From Sulfurimonas indica (GTDB taxonomy: Bacteria; Campylobacterota; Campylobacteria; Campylobacterales; Sulfurimonadaceae): DNA of 33,645 nucleotides. Position 1 is the first letter of the stretch; every line of letters begins with the position of its first letter. The stretch is taken from contig NZ_SDID01000022.1 of NCBI RefSeq assembly GCF_009192995.1, forward strand, positions 1 through 33,645, read 5' to 3'. The translations under genes and the position numbers were made by a program. The notes below the pieces were generated by a model. It saw only the letters and a list, made by a program, of their open reading frames with translations. It had not been told where the DNA came from and did not search any database. Of this stretch, positions 1-6,273 are shown in pieces.

Positions 1-1
1 A

Positions 2-148
2 AGAGGTGGAAATTGCATTTATTGGTTGAATGGGCGAAATAATACCTTACCTATTAGATATAGAAGAATAGGAAACTCCCAAAAAGCAAGATATATTTTC
101 CCAATTTTAGAAGTAGCAAATTTCTTAGCTTTTGAAGATGCCGCATAA
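2..148 (+). CDS. C-terminal fragment of a small protein, possibly HTH DNA-binding
   Basis: An open frame enters from the left edge and stops at a TAA at 146-148, giving 48 residues of the C-terminus; the start lies outside the window. The composition reads as real protein: a Trp-Leu-Asn stretch, then Leu-Pro-Ile-Arg-Tyr-Arg-Arg-Ile-Gly, then Ala-Arg-Tyr-Ile-Phe-Pro-Ile-Leu-Glu-Val-Ala. The last part resembles the wing and final helix of small excisionase or AlpA-like helix-turn-helix proteins, where an Arg-Tyr/Phe strand precedes a short helix. That assignment is weak because the recognition helix is missing. Such proteins often belong to integrated elements, which would fit the repeats that follow, but no integrase is visible. 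Confidence 0.5.
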   Translation, partial: RGGNCIYWLNGRNNTLPIRYRRIGNSQKARYIFPILEVANFLAFEDAA

Positions 149-269
149 TTTACTTACATATATAAAATTAATCAATCATTGTAATTAAGAGTGCTGCTCT
201 TTATATTATTTAATAGCTACTTTAAAAGAGTGTGTATTTTTGTAAATATAGTTGAAAGTTTGGGGAGAT

Positions 270-291
270 GTTGTCTTATTGTTGTCTTATA
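270..291. repeat. Tandem 11-bp direct repeat
   Basis: Two adjacent copies of GTTGTCTTATT/A occupy 270-280 and 281-291, differing only in the last base. The 11-bp period is about one helical turn, which would put both copies on the same face of the DNA. They lie in the non-coding gap after the partial HTH-like gene. The role is unknown; a protein-binding site or a recombinase arm site is possible. Confidence 0.5.
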
Positions 292-309
292 TTGTTTTTG
301 AAAGTTCTC

Positions 310-331
310 AAACCCCTTAAAGCAGGGGTTT
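310..331 (-). terminator. GC-rich hairpin downstream of the cold-shock gene
   Basis: AAACCCC (310-316) pairs with GGGGTTT (325-331) around an 8-base loop, and TCTC/GAGA can extend the stem past a small bulge. It begins 10 bases after the stop codon of the cold-shock gene, where a terminator is expected. On the minus strand it is not followed by a good U-run, so it may instead be a 3' stabilising structure. Confidence 0.4.
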
Positions 332-340
332 AGGGAGATA

Positions 341-559
341 CTAAAGTGGAGTTACATTCTCAGCTTGAGGACCTTTTTGTCCCTCACCGATTTCAAATGT
401 AACTCTTTGACCTTCTGCTAGAGAAACTCTTCCACCATTTGGATTGTTTACTTGACGGAAATGTACGAATACATCGCTCCCACCATTGTCTTGTTGAATA
501 AAACCATAACCTTTTTCATCGTTGAACCATTTAACTGATCCGTCCATTAATTGTGCCAT
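341..559 (-). CDS. Cold-shock domain protein (CspA family)
   Basis: This is a 72-residue single cold-shock domain, the usual size for the family. The RNP1 motif Lys-Gly-Tyr-Gly-Phe-Ile (residues 16-21) and the RNP2 motif Asp-Val-Phe-Val-His-Phe (29-34) are intact, and Gly-Ser-Val-Lys-Trp-Phe near the N-terminus is typical. Proteins of this family bind single-stranded RNA and DNA in the cytoplasm and melt mRNA secondary structure. The ATG at 559 follows an AAGG at suitable spacing; a second ATG four codons on lacks one. The gene is monocistronic, diverges from the manB unit, and has a long leader carrying a hairpin. Whether it is induced by cold or is constitutive cannot be told from sequence alone. 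Confidence 0.95.
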   Translation of the reverse strand: MAQLMDGSVKWFNDEKGYGFIQQDNGGSDVFVHFRQVNNPNGGRVSLAEGQRVTFEIGEGQKGPQAENVTPL

Positions 560-641
560 TGTGTAGCCTTGTATATAAATTTGTGTAAAAATTGGAGAAG
601 TCTTTAGGAGGTTTTAACACGGGTAGAGCAAAAATCACACT

Positions 642-666
642 AAAGATGAATTCACGCCTCATCTTT
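642..666 (-). promoter_or_regulatory. Stem-loop at the 5' end of the cold-shock gene leader
   Basis: AAAGATGA (642-649) and TCATCTTT (659-666) form a perfect 8-bp stem with a 9-base loop. It would sit just after the predicted transcription start of the minus-strand cold-shock gene, about 80-110 bases before its start codon. Long structured leaders are known for cspA-type mRNAs; any role here is inferred. Confidence 0.45.
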
Positions 667-677
667 CACTTGGCAAC

Positions 678-705
678 AGTATAGCTGAATTATAGAATTA
701 GTCAA
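678..705 (-). promoter_or_regulatory. Predicted sigma-70 promoter of the cold-shock gene
   Basis: Read on the minus strand, TTGACT (705-700) and TATACT (683-678) are separated by 16 bases. Transcription would start near 671, giving a leader of about 110 bases, which is long for this compact genome. Confidence 0.5.
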
Positions 706-733
706 ACTTTTTTGCCTTTTTTTGCAAATTCTT

Positions 734-762
734 TTGAAATATGCCGATATTGGCTCTATAAA
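734..762 (+). promoter_or_regulatory. Predicted sigma-70 promoter of the leader ORF and manB
   Basis: TTGAAA (734-739), a 17-base spacer and TATAAA (757-762) make a good vegetative promoter. Transcription would start near 769, just before the ribosome site of the 33-codon ORF at 784. The distance to the manB start is therefore about 137 bases. Confidence 0.5.
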
Positions 763-783
763 GCAGCTAAAAAGAGGTCAAAG

Positions 784-885
784 ATGCAAATATCAGCTTT
801 CAGAATTAAACTTTTCTCCAGCTTCATATTTGGATATCAAAGCATAGTATCTTTTTTTAATCAACTTCAGTGTATTATTGCGTAA
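784..885 (+). CDS. Possible 33-residue leader ORF upstream of manB
   Basis: An ATG at 784 is preceded by AGAGG at good spacing and opens a 33-codon frame ending at TAA 883-885, 20 bases before the likely manB start. The peptide begins with a short basic amphipathic stretch (Gln-Ile-Ser-Ala-Phe-Arg-Ile-Lys) followed by a Phe/Ile/Ser-rich hydrophobic segment. It could be a small membrane peptide, or a leader whose translation affects manB. It matches no family I know, and no run of a single amino acid suggests classical attenuation. The evidence is the ribosome site and its place directly after a promoter; conservation cannot be judged here. Confidence 0.35.
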   Translation: MQISAFRIKLFSSFIFGYQSIVSFFNQLQCIIA

Positions 886-905
886 TTAATTTCAAGGAAA
901 TATTT

Positions 906-2264
906 TTGAGTATTTATAGAGAGTATGATATCCGTGGTATCTATGAAAAAGAGTTAAATGAAGCGAGTGTTGTACGTATTGGCCGAGCATTGGCTGATAA
1001 AATAGATGGTGAGTATGTAGCAGTCGGTTATGATGCAAGAAGCCACTCTCCAATTTTTTTTGAATACCTCACGCAGGGACTTAATGCCGGTGGAAAAACT
1101 GTGCTTGATATGGGGCTAGTACCAACTCCCGTAAATTACTTTACAAATTATCAGGAGTGGGATGGCATCACACCTTCTGCATCTGTGATGATTACAGGGA
1201 GTCATAATCCAAGTGAGTATAACGGTTTTAAAATTACCATAGATAAACTACCGTTTTTCTCAGATGATATCTATGCACTTGGACGTGAGTGTGAGGCTAT
1301 GGATATGCCTCAAATAACTGAGAGAAAAGTCATTAAAATTGATGCAGTTTCAAGATATATTGACTTTATTGTCAATGCATTTCAACATCTTAAAGGGATG
1401 GATACGCGCATCGTATATGATTGCGGTAACGGTGTTGCAGGAGTTGTCACAGAAGATATTTTTAATAGATTGGAACTGCATGCAAAAGGGCTCTATGTTG
1501 AGCCGGACGGAACATTCCCAAATCACCATCCAGACCCTTCAGTGGAACACAACTTAGAAGATGTGAAAGCTCTTTTAGAAAAAGAGGGTGATATTGCTTT
1601 TGCCTACGATGGAGATGCAGACAGGATTGCAGTGCTTACACATAAGAACAATATCAAAGGCGATATGATGGCACTTCTATACTCTATGAAGATGGAGAAG
1701 CCGACGGTTATCGGTGAAGTGAAGTGTTCTCAAGTGATGTATGACGAACTGACTCGCCGTGGTGCAAAAGCCATTATGTATAAAACAGGGCACTCAAATC
1801 TTAAAGTGAAAATGAAAGAGACAGGTGCTGATCTTGCATGTGAAGTAAGCGGGCATATTTTCTTTAAAAACCGCTATTTTGGTTATGATGATGCTATCTA
1901 TGCGACACTGCGTATGTTAGAGCTCATAAAAGAGGGCATTGACTTGGATGCTGAACTTGAAAAATTGCCAAAAGTGTTCTCTACAGAAGAGATAAAAGTG
2001 GAAACTACAGAAGAAGAGAAGTTTAAACTGATGGATACAATCAAAGAGCTTCTCAAAAATCCGCCTGTAGATTTCCCTACTATCAAAGATATCATTACAG
2101 TAGATGGTGTACGTATTAACTTTGAAAAAGGCTGGGGACTTGTCCGTGCATCAAATACAACTCCGGTTCTTGTAACGCGTTTTGAATCAACAGATGCAGC
2201 GGAAGCAAAACATTATGAGAAAGTAATTAATGAGCTTATTTTAAAAGCTAAAGAAAGCTTATAA
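906..2264 (+). CDS. manB: Phosphomannomutase/phosphoglucomutase
   Basis: This 452-residue enzyme belongs to the alpha-D-phosphohexomutase family, which interconverts hexose 6- and 1-phosphates to supply nucleotide sugars for LPS and polysaccharide. All four family signatures are visible: Thr-Gly-Ser-His-Asn-Pro with the phosphoserine (Ser99), the metal loop Asp-Gly-Asp-Ala-Asp (235-239), the sugar loop Glu-Val-Ser-Gly-His (313-317) and the phosphate loop Arg-Ala-Ser-Asn-Thr-Thr-Pro (414-420). I chose the TTG at 906 because AAGGA lies 7 bases upstream and translation then begins Ser-Ile-Tyr-Arg-Glu-Tyr-Asp-Ile-Arg-Gly, the typical family start. An in-frame ATG at 870 adds 12 unrelated residues and has no ribosome site. 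The substrate preference (mannose or glucose) is not certain. Confidence 0.9.
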   Translation: MSIYREYDIRGIYEKELNEASVVRIGRALADKIDGEYVAVGYDARSHSPIFFEYLTQGLNAGGKTVLDMGLVPTPVNYFTNYQEWDGITPSASVMITGSHNPSEYNGFKITIDKLPFFSDDIYALGRECEAMDMPQITERKVIKIDAVSRYIDFIVNAFQHLKGMDTRIVYDCGNGVAGVVTEDIFNRLELHAKGLYVEPDGTFPNHHPDPSVEHNLEDVKALLEKEGDIAFAYDGDADRIAVLTHKNNIKGDMMALLYSMKMEKPTVIGEVKCSQVMYDELTRRGAKAIMYKTGHSNLKVKMKETGADLACEVSGHIFFKNRYFGYDDAIYATLRMLELIKEGIDLDAELEKLPKVFSTEEIKVETTEEEKFKLMDTIKELLKNPPVDFPTIKDIITVDGVRINFEKGWGLVRASNTTPVLVTRFESTDAAEAKHYEKVINELILKAKESL

Positions 2265-2325
2265 TAAACATTACTTAATATTATTTGGATAGAATTCTCT
2301 CAAAATTATTTGAGGAATGCTGTCT

Positions 2326-2667
2326 ATGCTTTTTTATTTTGCCCTTTTATTCTCTTTTTTATACTTTAAGATTGCCCGTGTCTATAAAAAAGAGGAAAAA
2401 CCAAATACAAATATGCTTATTCAAAATGTCATCGTTTTAGCAGCTGTAATAGCTCTATTTGCATATGGGTTTACACATAAAACTTGGTACGTCGTTGTCA
2501 TTGTTGCCTATCTCTTCTTTATACTTTCATCTTTGATTGTTTCTGCTGTACAACTCGGTATTTTCATTGATGGAAAACCTTTTGTGAAACTCTCGCACCT
2601 TTACAGATCTTTGGCATTTTTAGGGATGTTTATCGCATTTATTGATGTCTATTTATGGGGCATTTAA
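2326..2667 (+). CDS. Small polytopic membrane protein of unknown function
   Basis: This is a 113-residue hydrophobic protein with four likely membrane helices, at about residues 1-16, 33-50, 55-77 and 90-110. A short Lys/Glu-rich loop follows the first helix. I recognise no family. An ATG at 2317 lies only one base from the GAGGA ribosome site, so the ATG at 2326, nine bases after it, is the more likely start. It stands between manB and pyrC on the same strand, but predicted promoters on either side suggest it may be transcribed alone. No catalytic or ligand-binding motif is visible. Confidence 0.7.
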   Translation: MLFYFALLFSFLYFKIARVYKKEEKPNTNMLIQNVIVLAAVIALFAYGFTHKTWYVVVIVAYLFFILSSLIVSAVQLGIFIDGKPFVKLSHLYRSLAFLGMFIAFIDVYLWGI

Positions 2668-2679
2668 TTGCAACTTCGA

Positions 2680-2685
2680 TATAAT
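2680..2685 (+). promoter_or_regulatory. -10 box of the pyrC promoter
   Basis: TATAAT at 2680-2685 would start transcription near 2692, about 23 bases before the pyrC ATG and enough to include AAGGA at 2703-2707. No clear -35 box is present. Confidence 0.4.
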
Positions 2686-2714
2686 TGCCTAAATGATAAT
2701 CTAAGGACTCTTTG

Positions 2715-3722
2715 ATGAAAACGCATACGCTTTTAATGCCACTTGATATGCACCTACACCTGCGTGATGGTGTAATGCTTGAAAATATTGCTCCACTGAC
2801 TGCATACTCTTTTAGTGGTGCCATTATAATGCCAAACCTTGTTCCTCCTGTAACGACAAAAGAGGATGTTATTGCCTATAAAGAGCGCATTATTGCAGCT
2901 GTACCAAATGACTACTTTGAACCTTATATGACACTCTTTTATCAAAACTATGATAAAAACTTTTTAACGGATGTAGCAGAAGAGATTACAGCAATCAAGC
3001 TCTATCCGGCAGGAATTACGACAAATTCTGAAGGTGGTGTGAGCTCTTTTGATATCGAAGAGATGCGTCCAACACTTGAAGCAATGAGCCAGTTAGGGAT
3101 TCCACTGTGTGTTCATGGTGAGACAGATGGCTTTGTCATGGACAGAGAGGCTGAATTTATGTCTATCTATGAGCTTTTAGCGAAGAACTTTCCAGATTTG
3201 AAAATCATTATGGAGCATATTACGACAAAAGCAGCCGTTGATATGCTTGATAAGTATGATAATCTCTATGCAACAATTACAGTCCATCACCTTCTTTTAA
3301 CACTAGATGATGTTGTGGGTGGCATGATGCAGCCACATCTTTTTTGTAAACCGATCGCAAAACGTCCCCAAGACTTGGATGCACTATTATCTATCGCACT
3401 TGAAGCACATCCAAAAGTGATGTTTGGTTCAGACTCAGCGCCGCATCCTCGTCATAAAAAAGAGTCTTGTGGCTGTGCTGCAGGTGTCTTTACTGCACCG
3501 ATCGCTCTGCAGCTTCTGTGTGAGATTTTTGAGCAATTTGATAAGCTTGATAACCTGCAGACTTTTGTCAGTGACAATGCACAGAGCATTTACGGTATCT
3601 GTCCGGAGTTTAAAGAGGTAACCTTAGAAAAACGTCCTTTTGTTGTACCGGATGAGTACTCAAATGTAGTACCTATGTATGCAGGTGAAACTCTATCTTG
3701 GGCTATTGAGAGTGTCGATTAA
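2715..3722 (+). CDS. pyrC: Dihydroorotase (class II type)
   Basis: This enzyme cyclises N-carbamoyl-aspartate to dihydroorotate, the third step of pyrimidine synthesis, in the cytoplasm. The binuclear zinc site is complete: His13 and His15 in Asp-Met-His-Leu-His-Leu-Arg-Asp, the carboxylated Lys95 in Ile-Lys-Leu-Tyr-Pro-Ala-Gly, His134 in Cys-Val-His-Gly-Glu, His168 in Met-Glu-His-Ile-Thr, and Asp240 in Gly-Ser-Asp-Ser-Ala-Pro-His. The length of 335 residues matches the class II PyrC family. AAGGA 7 bases upstream supports ATG 2715 over the adjoining TTG 2712. The 3' end overlaps the start of a two-component regulator, so pyrC appears to lead that unit. Confidence 0.96.
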   Translation: MKTHTLLMPLDMHLHLRDGVMLENIAPLTAYSFSGAIIMPNLVPPVTTKEDVIAYKERIIAAVPNDYFEPYMTLFYQNYDKNFLTDVAEEITAIKLYPAGITTNSEGGVSSFDIEEMRPTLEAMSQLGIPLCVHGETDGFVMDREAEFMSIYELLAKNFPDLKIIMEHITTKAAVDMLDKYDNLYATITVHHLLLTLDDVVGGMMQPHLFCKPIAKRPQDLDALLSIALEAHPKVMFGSDSAPHPRHKKESCGCAAGVFTAPIALQLLCEIFEQFDKLDNLQTFVSDNAQSIYGICPEFKEVTLEKRPFVVPDEYSNVVPMYAGETLSWAIESVD

Positions 3723-4368
3723 AATACTGCTTTTAGAGGATGATCTGCTCTTTGGCGAGACAATAGTGGACTTGCTTGAAGATGCTGATTATGAAGTGAT
3801 TCATGTGCCTAATGGACAGGATGCCCTTGATGCTACCTATAAAAACAGGTTTGATCTCTATCTTTTAGATATCAATGTTCCTCTCATTGATGGGCTTTGT
3901 CTTTTAAGAGACCTGCGTGAGGCAGATGATAATACACCCGCCATCTTTTTAACGTCACACACAGAAAAGTCAAAACTAGAAGAGGGCTTTGTAAATGGTT
4001 GTGATGATTACATTACCAAACCTTTTGATATGGATGAACTTTTACTGCGCATAAAAGCAGTGCTTCGAAGAGTGAAACAGCATGAACCTGAATGTGCTGG
4101 AGAGCTGTGTCATGATGAAGTGCATCAGCGTATTCGTTATAAAGGAGAAGAGCTAAATCTTTCTAAAAAAGAGTATGGACTGCTTCTGCTTTTTATGAAA
4201 CACTATAATGAAACAGTTCCTAAAGAGTTGATCTTGGATGAGTTGTGGAGTAGTGCAGAAGGTGGCAGTGACGGCGTGCTTCGTGTTTATGTCAATCGTC
4301 TCAAGCAACTGCTCCCTGAACTCAAGTTTGAAAATGTCCGAGGCATAGGATACAAACTTGTTTCGTAA
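3712..4368 (+). CDS. OmpR/PhoB-family response regulator
   Basis: The receiver domain at residues 1-115 has the acidic pocket Glu9-Asp10-Asp11, phosphoacceptor Asp53, the switch Thr/Ser near 81 and Lys103 in Thr-Lys-Pro-Phe. A winged-helix DNA-binding domain follows at about 125-218, ending Arg-Gly-Ile-Gly-Tyr-Lys-Leu-Val. The start is probably GTG 3712 inside the end of pyrC, since this gives the usual Ser-Ile-Lys-Ile-Leu-Leu-Leu-Glu-Asp-Asp opening; TTG 3706 is an alternative, and an in-frame ATG at 3679 adds residues out of family register. Overlap with pyrC and with the downstream kinase indicates translational coupling. Targets are unknown; exbBD in the same unit is an obvious candidate. 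Confidence 0.9.
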   Translation: MSIKILLLEDDLLFGETIVDLLEDADYEVIHVPNGQDALDATYKNRFDLYLLDINVPLIDGLCLLRDLREADDNTPAIFLTSHTEKSKLEEGFVNGCDDYITKPFDMDELLLRIKAVLRRVKQHEPECAGELCHDEVHQRIRYKGEELNLSKKEYGLLLLFMKHYNETVPKELILDELWSSAEGGSDGVLRVYVNRLKQLLPELKFENVRGIGYKLVS

Positions 4369-5194
4369 TCTCCGGTTTAATATTTTTGTTTTTTATTTTT
4401 TGACAGTGAGTCTGTTTTTACTGCTTTTGTATTATGCTCTTGAAGTTTTGGCAGTTTCTAATCTCTTGCTTTTAGGGATTATTGTTTTTGCTTTGGTCAT
4501 TCTCTCTGCACTGTTCATCTCTAAACTCTCGATTGACCCACTTGAAGCCTATGTAAAAAATCTACAGATGCTCTCCAAAGAGACATTGCATGAGCTCAAT
4601 TTACCTATAAGTACGATTGTGACTAATACCCAAATGTTAAAGAAGAACCTGAACGATACAAAAATGCTCAAAAGAGTAGAACGTATTGAGAGTGCTTGTA
4701 ATATGTTAAAACAGCGCTATAATGAACTCGATTATCTTATTAAGATGCAGACAAAACAGGAGATAAAAGAGAAATTTTTTTTAGATGAACTTGTCAAAGA
4801 ACGGGTAGAATTCATACAAAAGATTTACCCAAATATGGAGTTTCATCTATCATTAGCTTCTTGTGAGCTTTTTATGGATAAAATTGGACTCTCTAAGGTA
4901 ATTGACAACCTGATTGATAATGGAGTAAAATACTCAGGAAGTTCGAAAAAGATAGATATAAAAATAGAAAATGATATGTTGCTTGTTCAGGATTATGGAA
5001 TCGGGATGGATGAGGTAGAGCTTTTAGGTATCTTTGACAACTACTATCAGATAAACAGAGATATGCAAGGTTTTGGAATAGGGCTAAGCATGGTCAAGAG
5101 ATTTTGTGATGAGAATGGTATTGTATTGATTTTTGATTCATCACCGAATGTTGGAACAACAGTAAAATTAAAATTTAAAAAACTACAGGGATAA
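4358..5194 (+). CDS. Sensor histidine kinase with no evident periplasmic sensor domain
   Basis: This 278-residue kinase pairs with the regulator it overlaps by 11 bases. Two close hydrophobic segments (about residues 8-28 and 35-55) form a membrane hairpin with only a few residues between them. They are followed directly by the dimerisation helix with His78 in Leu-His-Glu-Leu-Asn and by an HATPase domain. The N box (Asn184, Asn188), the G1 box Asp212-Tyr-Gly-Ile-Gly and the G2 box Gly-Phe-Gly-Ile-Gly-Leu (238-243) are intact. There is no HAMP or PAS domain, so the signal is probably sensed within the membrane or through a partner. The start is TTG at 4358, since no suitable ATG lies near. Confidence 0.9.
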   Translation: MFRNLRFNIFVFYFLTVSLFLLLLYYALEVLAVSNLLLLGIIVFALVILSALFISKLSIDPLEAYVKNLQMLSKETLHELNLPISTIVTNTQMLKKNLNDTKMLKRVERIESACNMLKQRYNELDYLIKMQTKQEIKEKFFLDELVKERVEFIQKIYPNMEFHLSLASCELFMDKIGLSKVIDNLIDNGVKYSGSSKKIDIKIENDMLLVQDYGIGMDEVELLGIFDNYYQINRDMQGFGIGLSMVKRFCDENGIVLIFDSSPNVGTTVKLKFKKLQG

Positions 5195-5196
5195 GA

Positions 5197-5655
5197 ATGC
5201 AGACAACAAGTTCAATGATAGAGTATGCGGAAAAGGCACTTGATTATGGCGTAATGGGAATTTTGGCACTGATGAGTGTAGTTACTTTATGGCTTTTTAT
5301 AGAGAGAATGATGTTTTATAAAAGTGTACGTATAGAAGATTATAAACATAGAGATAATTTAGAACTTGATTTGACCGACAATATAGGTATCATCAGTGCT
5401 ATTGGTTCAAATGCTCCATATGTTGGGCTCTTGGGAACTGTTGTTGGGATTATGATTACTTTTTACTCTTTAGGTGATATCGGTGCAGTTGATGCGAAAA
5501 AAATCATGATGGGCCTTGCATTAGCACTTAAAGCCACAGCGGCAGGTCTTATTGTGGCGATGCCGGCAATTATTGCCTATACAATAGTGCTGAGAAAAGT
5601 AGAACGTATACTTACAAAATTTGATATAGCAAACGAAGAAGCAGTAAATGAGTAG
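5197..5655 (+). CDS. exbB: ExbB-like proton-channel protein (MotA/TolQ/ExbB family)
   Basis: This 152-residue inner-membrane protein has three likely helices at about residues 17-37, 70-92 and 107-132. The central Gly-Leu-Leu-Gly-Thr-Val-Val-Gly-Ile segment is the family signature. With ExbD it uses the proton-motive force to energise TonB-dependent uptake or a related process. It is short, like other Campylobacterota ExbB proteins. An AGGGATAAG ribosome site overlaps the end of the kinase gene, and the ATG lies two bases after the kinase stop. No tonB gene follows, so the partner must be encoded elsewhere or the pair serves another system. Confidence 0.88.
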   Translation: MQTTSSMIEYAEKALDYGVMGILALMSVVTLWLFIERMMFYKSVRIEDYKHRDNLELDLTDNIGIISAIGSNAPYVGLLGTVVGIMITFYSLGDIGAVDAKKIMMGLALALKATAAGLIVAMPAIIAYTIVLRKVERILTKFDIANEEAVNE

Positions 5656-6043
5656 ATGTAAAAAAAAGAACTTCAAGCGTTTTGATCAGATAAATGTTAT
5701 CCCTTTTATCGACATTATGCTCGTTCTTCTTGTTATGGTGCTGACAACTGCAACATTCATAAAACAAGGTGTCATTCCTGTTGATCTACCGGAAGCAAAA
5801 GCAACACAAAAAGAAGATACACAAAAAGAGGTCACCGTATATGTCAATGCAAAAGGTGAGATTTTTTTTGAAAAAGAGCAGGTAAATCTCACGCAACTAG
5901 AACAGAAACTCTCTACTATTTCAAAAAAACAGACAGTAGTCCTCAGAAGTGATAAAGAGTCCAAATTTCAGGATTTTGTCTCTGTGATGGATATTTTAAA
6001 GCGTCTTGGTCACGAACAGCTCTATATCGTTACAAAAGAGTAA
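5648..6043 (+). CDS. exbD: ExbD-like energy-transduction protein
   Basis: This 131-residue protein has a short basic cytoplasmic N-terminus, one membrane helix (about residues 17-38) and a periplasmic domain, the ExbD/TolR layout. The Asp used for proton translocation is present as Asp22 in Ile-Pro-Phe-Ile-Asp-Ile-Met-Leu. The gene overlaps exbB by 8 bases, consistent with coupled synthesis of complex subunits. It ends three bases before the stop codon of a convergent minus-strand gene. TolR cannot be excluded, although no tolB or pal gene is nearby. Confidence 0.88.
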   Translation: MSRCKKKNFKRFDQINVIPFIDIMLVLLVMVLTTATFIKQGVIPVDLPEAKATQKEDTQKEVTVYVNAKGEIFFEKEQVNLTQLEQKLSTISKKQTVVLRSDKESKFQDFVSVMDILKRLGHEQLYIVTKE

Positions 6044-6046
6044 AGC

Positions 6047-6271
6047 CTAGTAAGCTTTCTCTAACAGTTGAAATTTCGGTTTTACTTTTTTTTCAACTGT
6101 CACATTTTTTTCTTTTTTGGCAACAGGTTCTGTATTGAATTCTTTTTGTTTTACCTCTTTGTCTTCATTGAAGAGTGTTGTTGCTATGAAAAAAAGTACC
6201 ATAATAACGACAACACTTGCATAGAGTAGCAGATAATTTTTTATCTGTCCACTCTCAAACGGATTTTGCAT
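6047..6271 (-). CDS. Small single-span membrane protein of unknown function
   Basis: This is a 74-residue protein with an N-terminal cytoplasmic tail of about 11 residues, one helix at about 12-34, and a Lys/Glu/Val-rich tail that should lie in the periplasm. An AAGGA ribosome site lies 6 bases before the ATG. It follows the patatin-like gene by two bases on the same strand, so the two are probably co-transcribed. The layout recalls the N-terminal third of TonB, but the C-terminal TonB domain is absent and the gene faces exbD from the opposite strand, so a TonB role is only a guess. I recognise no family. Confidence 0.65.
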   Translation of the reverse strand: MQNPFESGQIKNYLLLYASVVVIMVLFFIATTLFNEDKEVKQKEFNTEPVAKKEKNVTVEKKVKPKFQLLEKAY

Positions 6272-6273
6272 TC

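Noticed and set aside
671-690. Possible sigma-54 site (TTGGCAACAGTATAGC)
   Set aside because: It lacks the -12 TTGC and the correct spacing; the overlapping minus-strand sigma-70 promoter explains the sequence better.
870-905. ATG at 870 as the manB start
   Set aside because: It adds 12 residues outside the family pattern and overlaps the end of the leader ORF; the TTG at 906 has AAGGA at the right distance.
3679-3711. ATG 3679 as the start of the response regulator
   Set aside because: The added residues come from pyrC read in another frame and do not fit the receiver domain opening.
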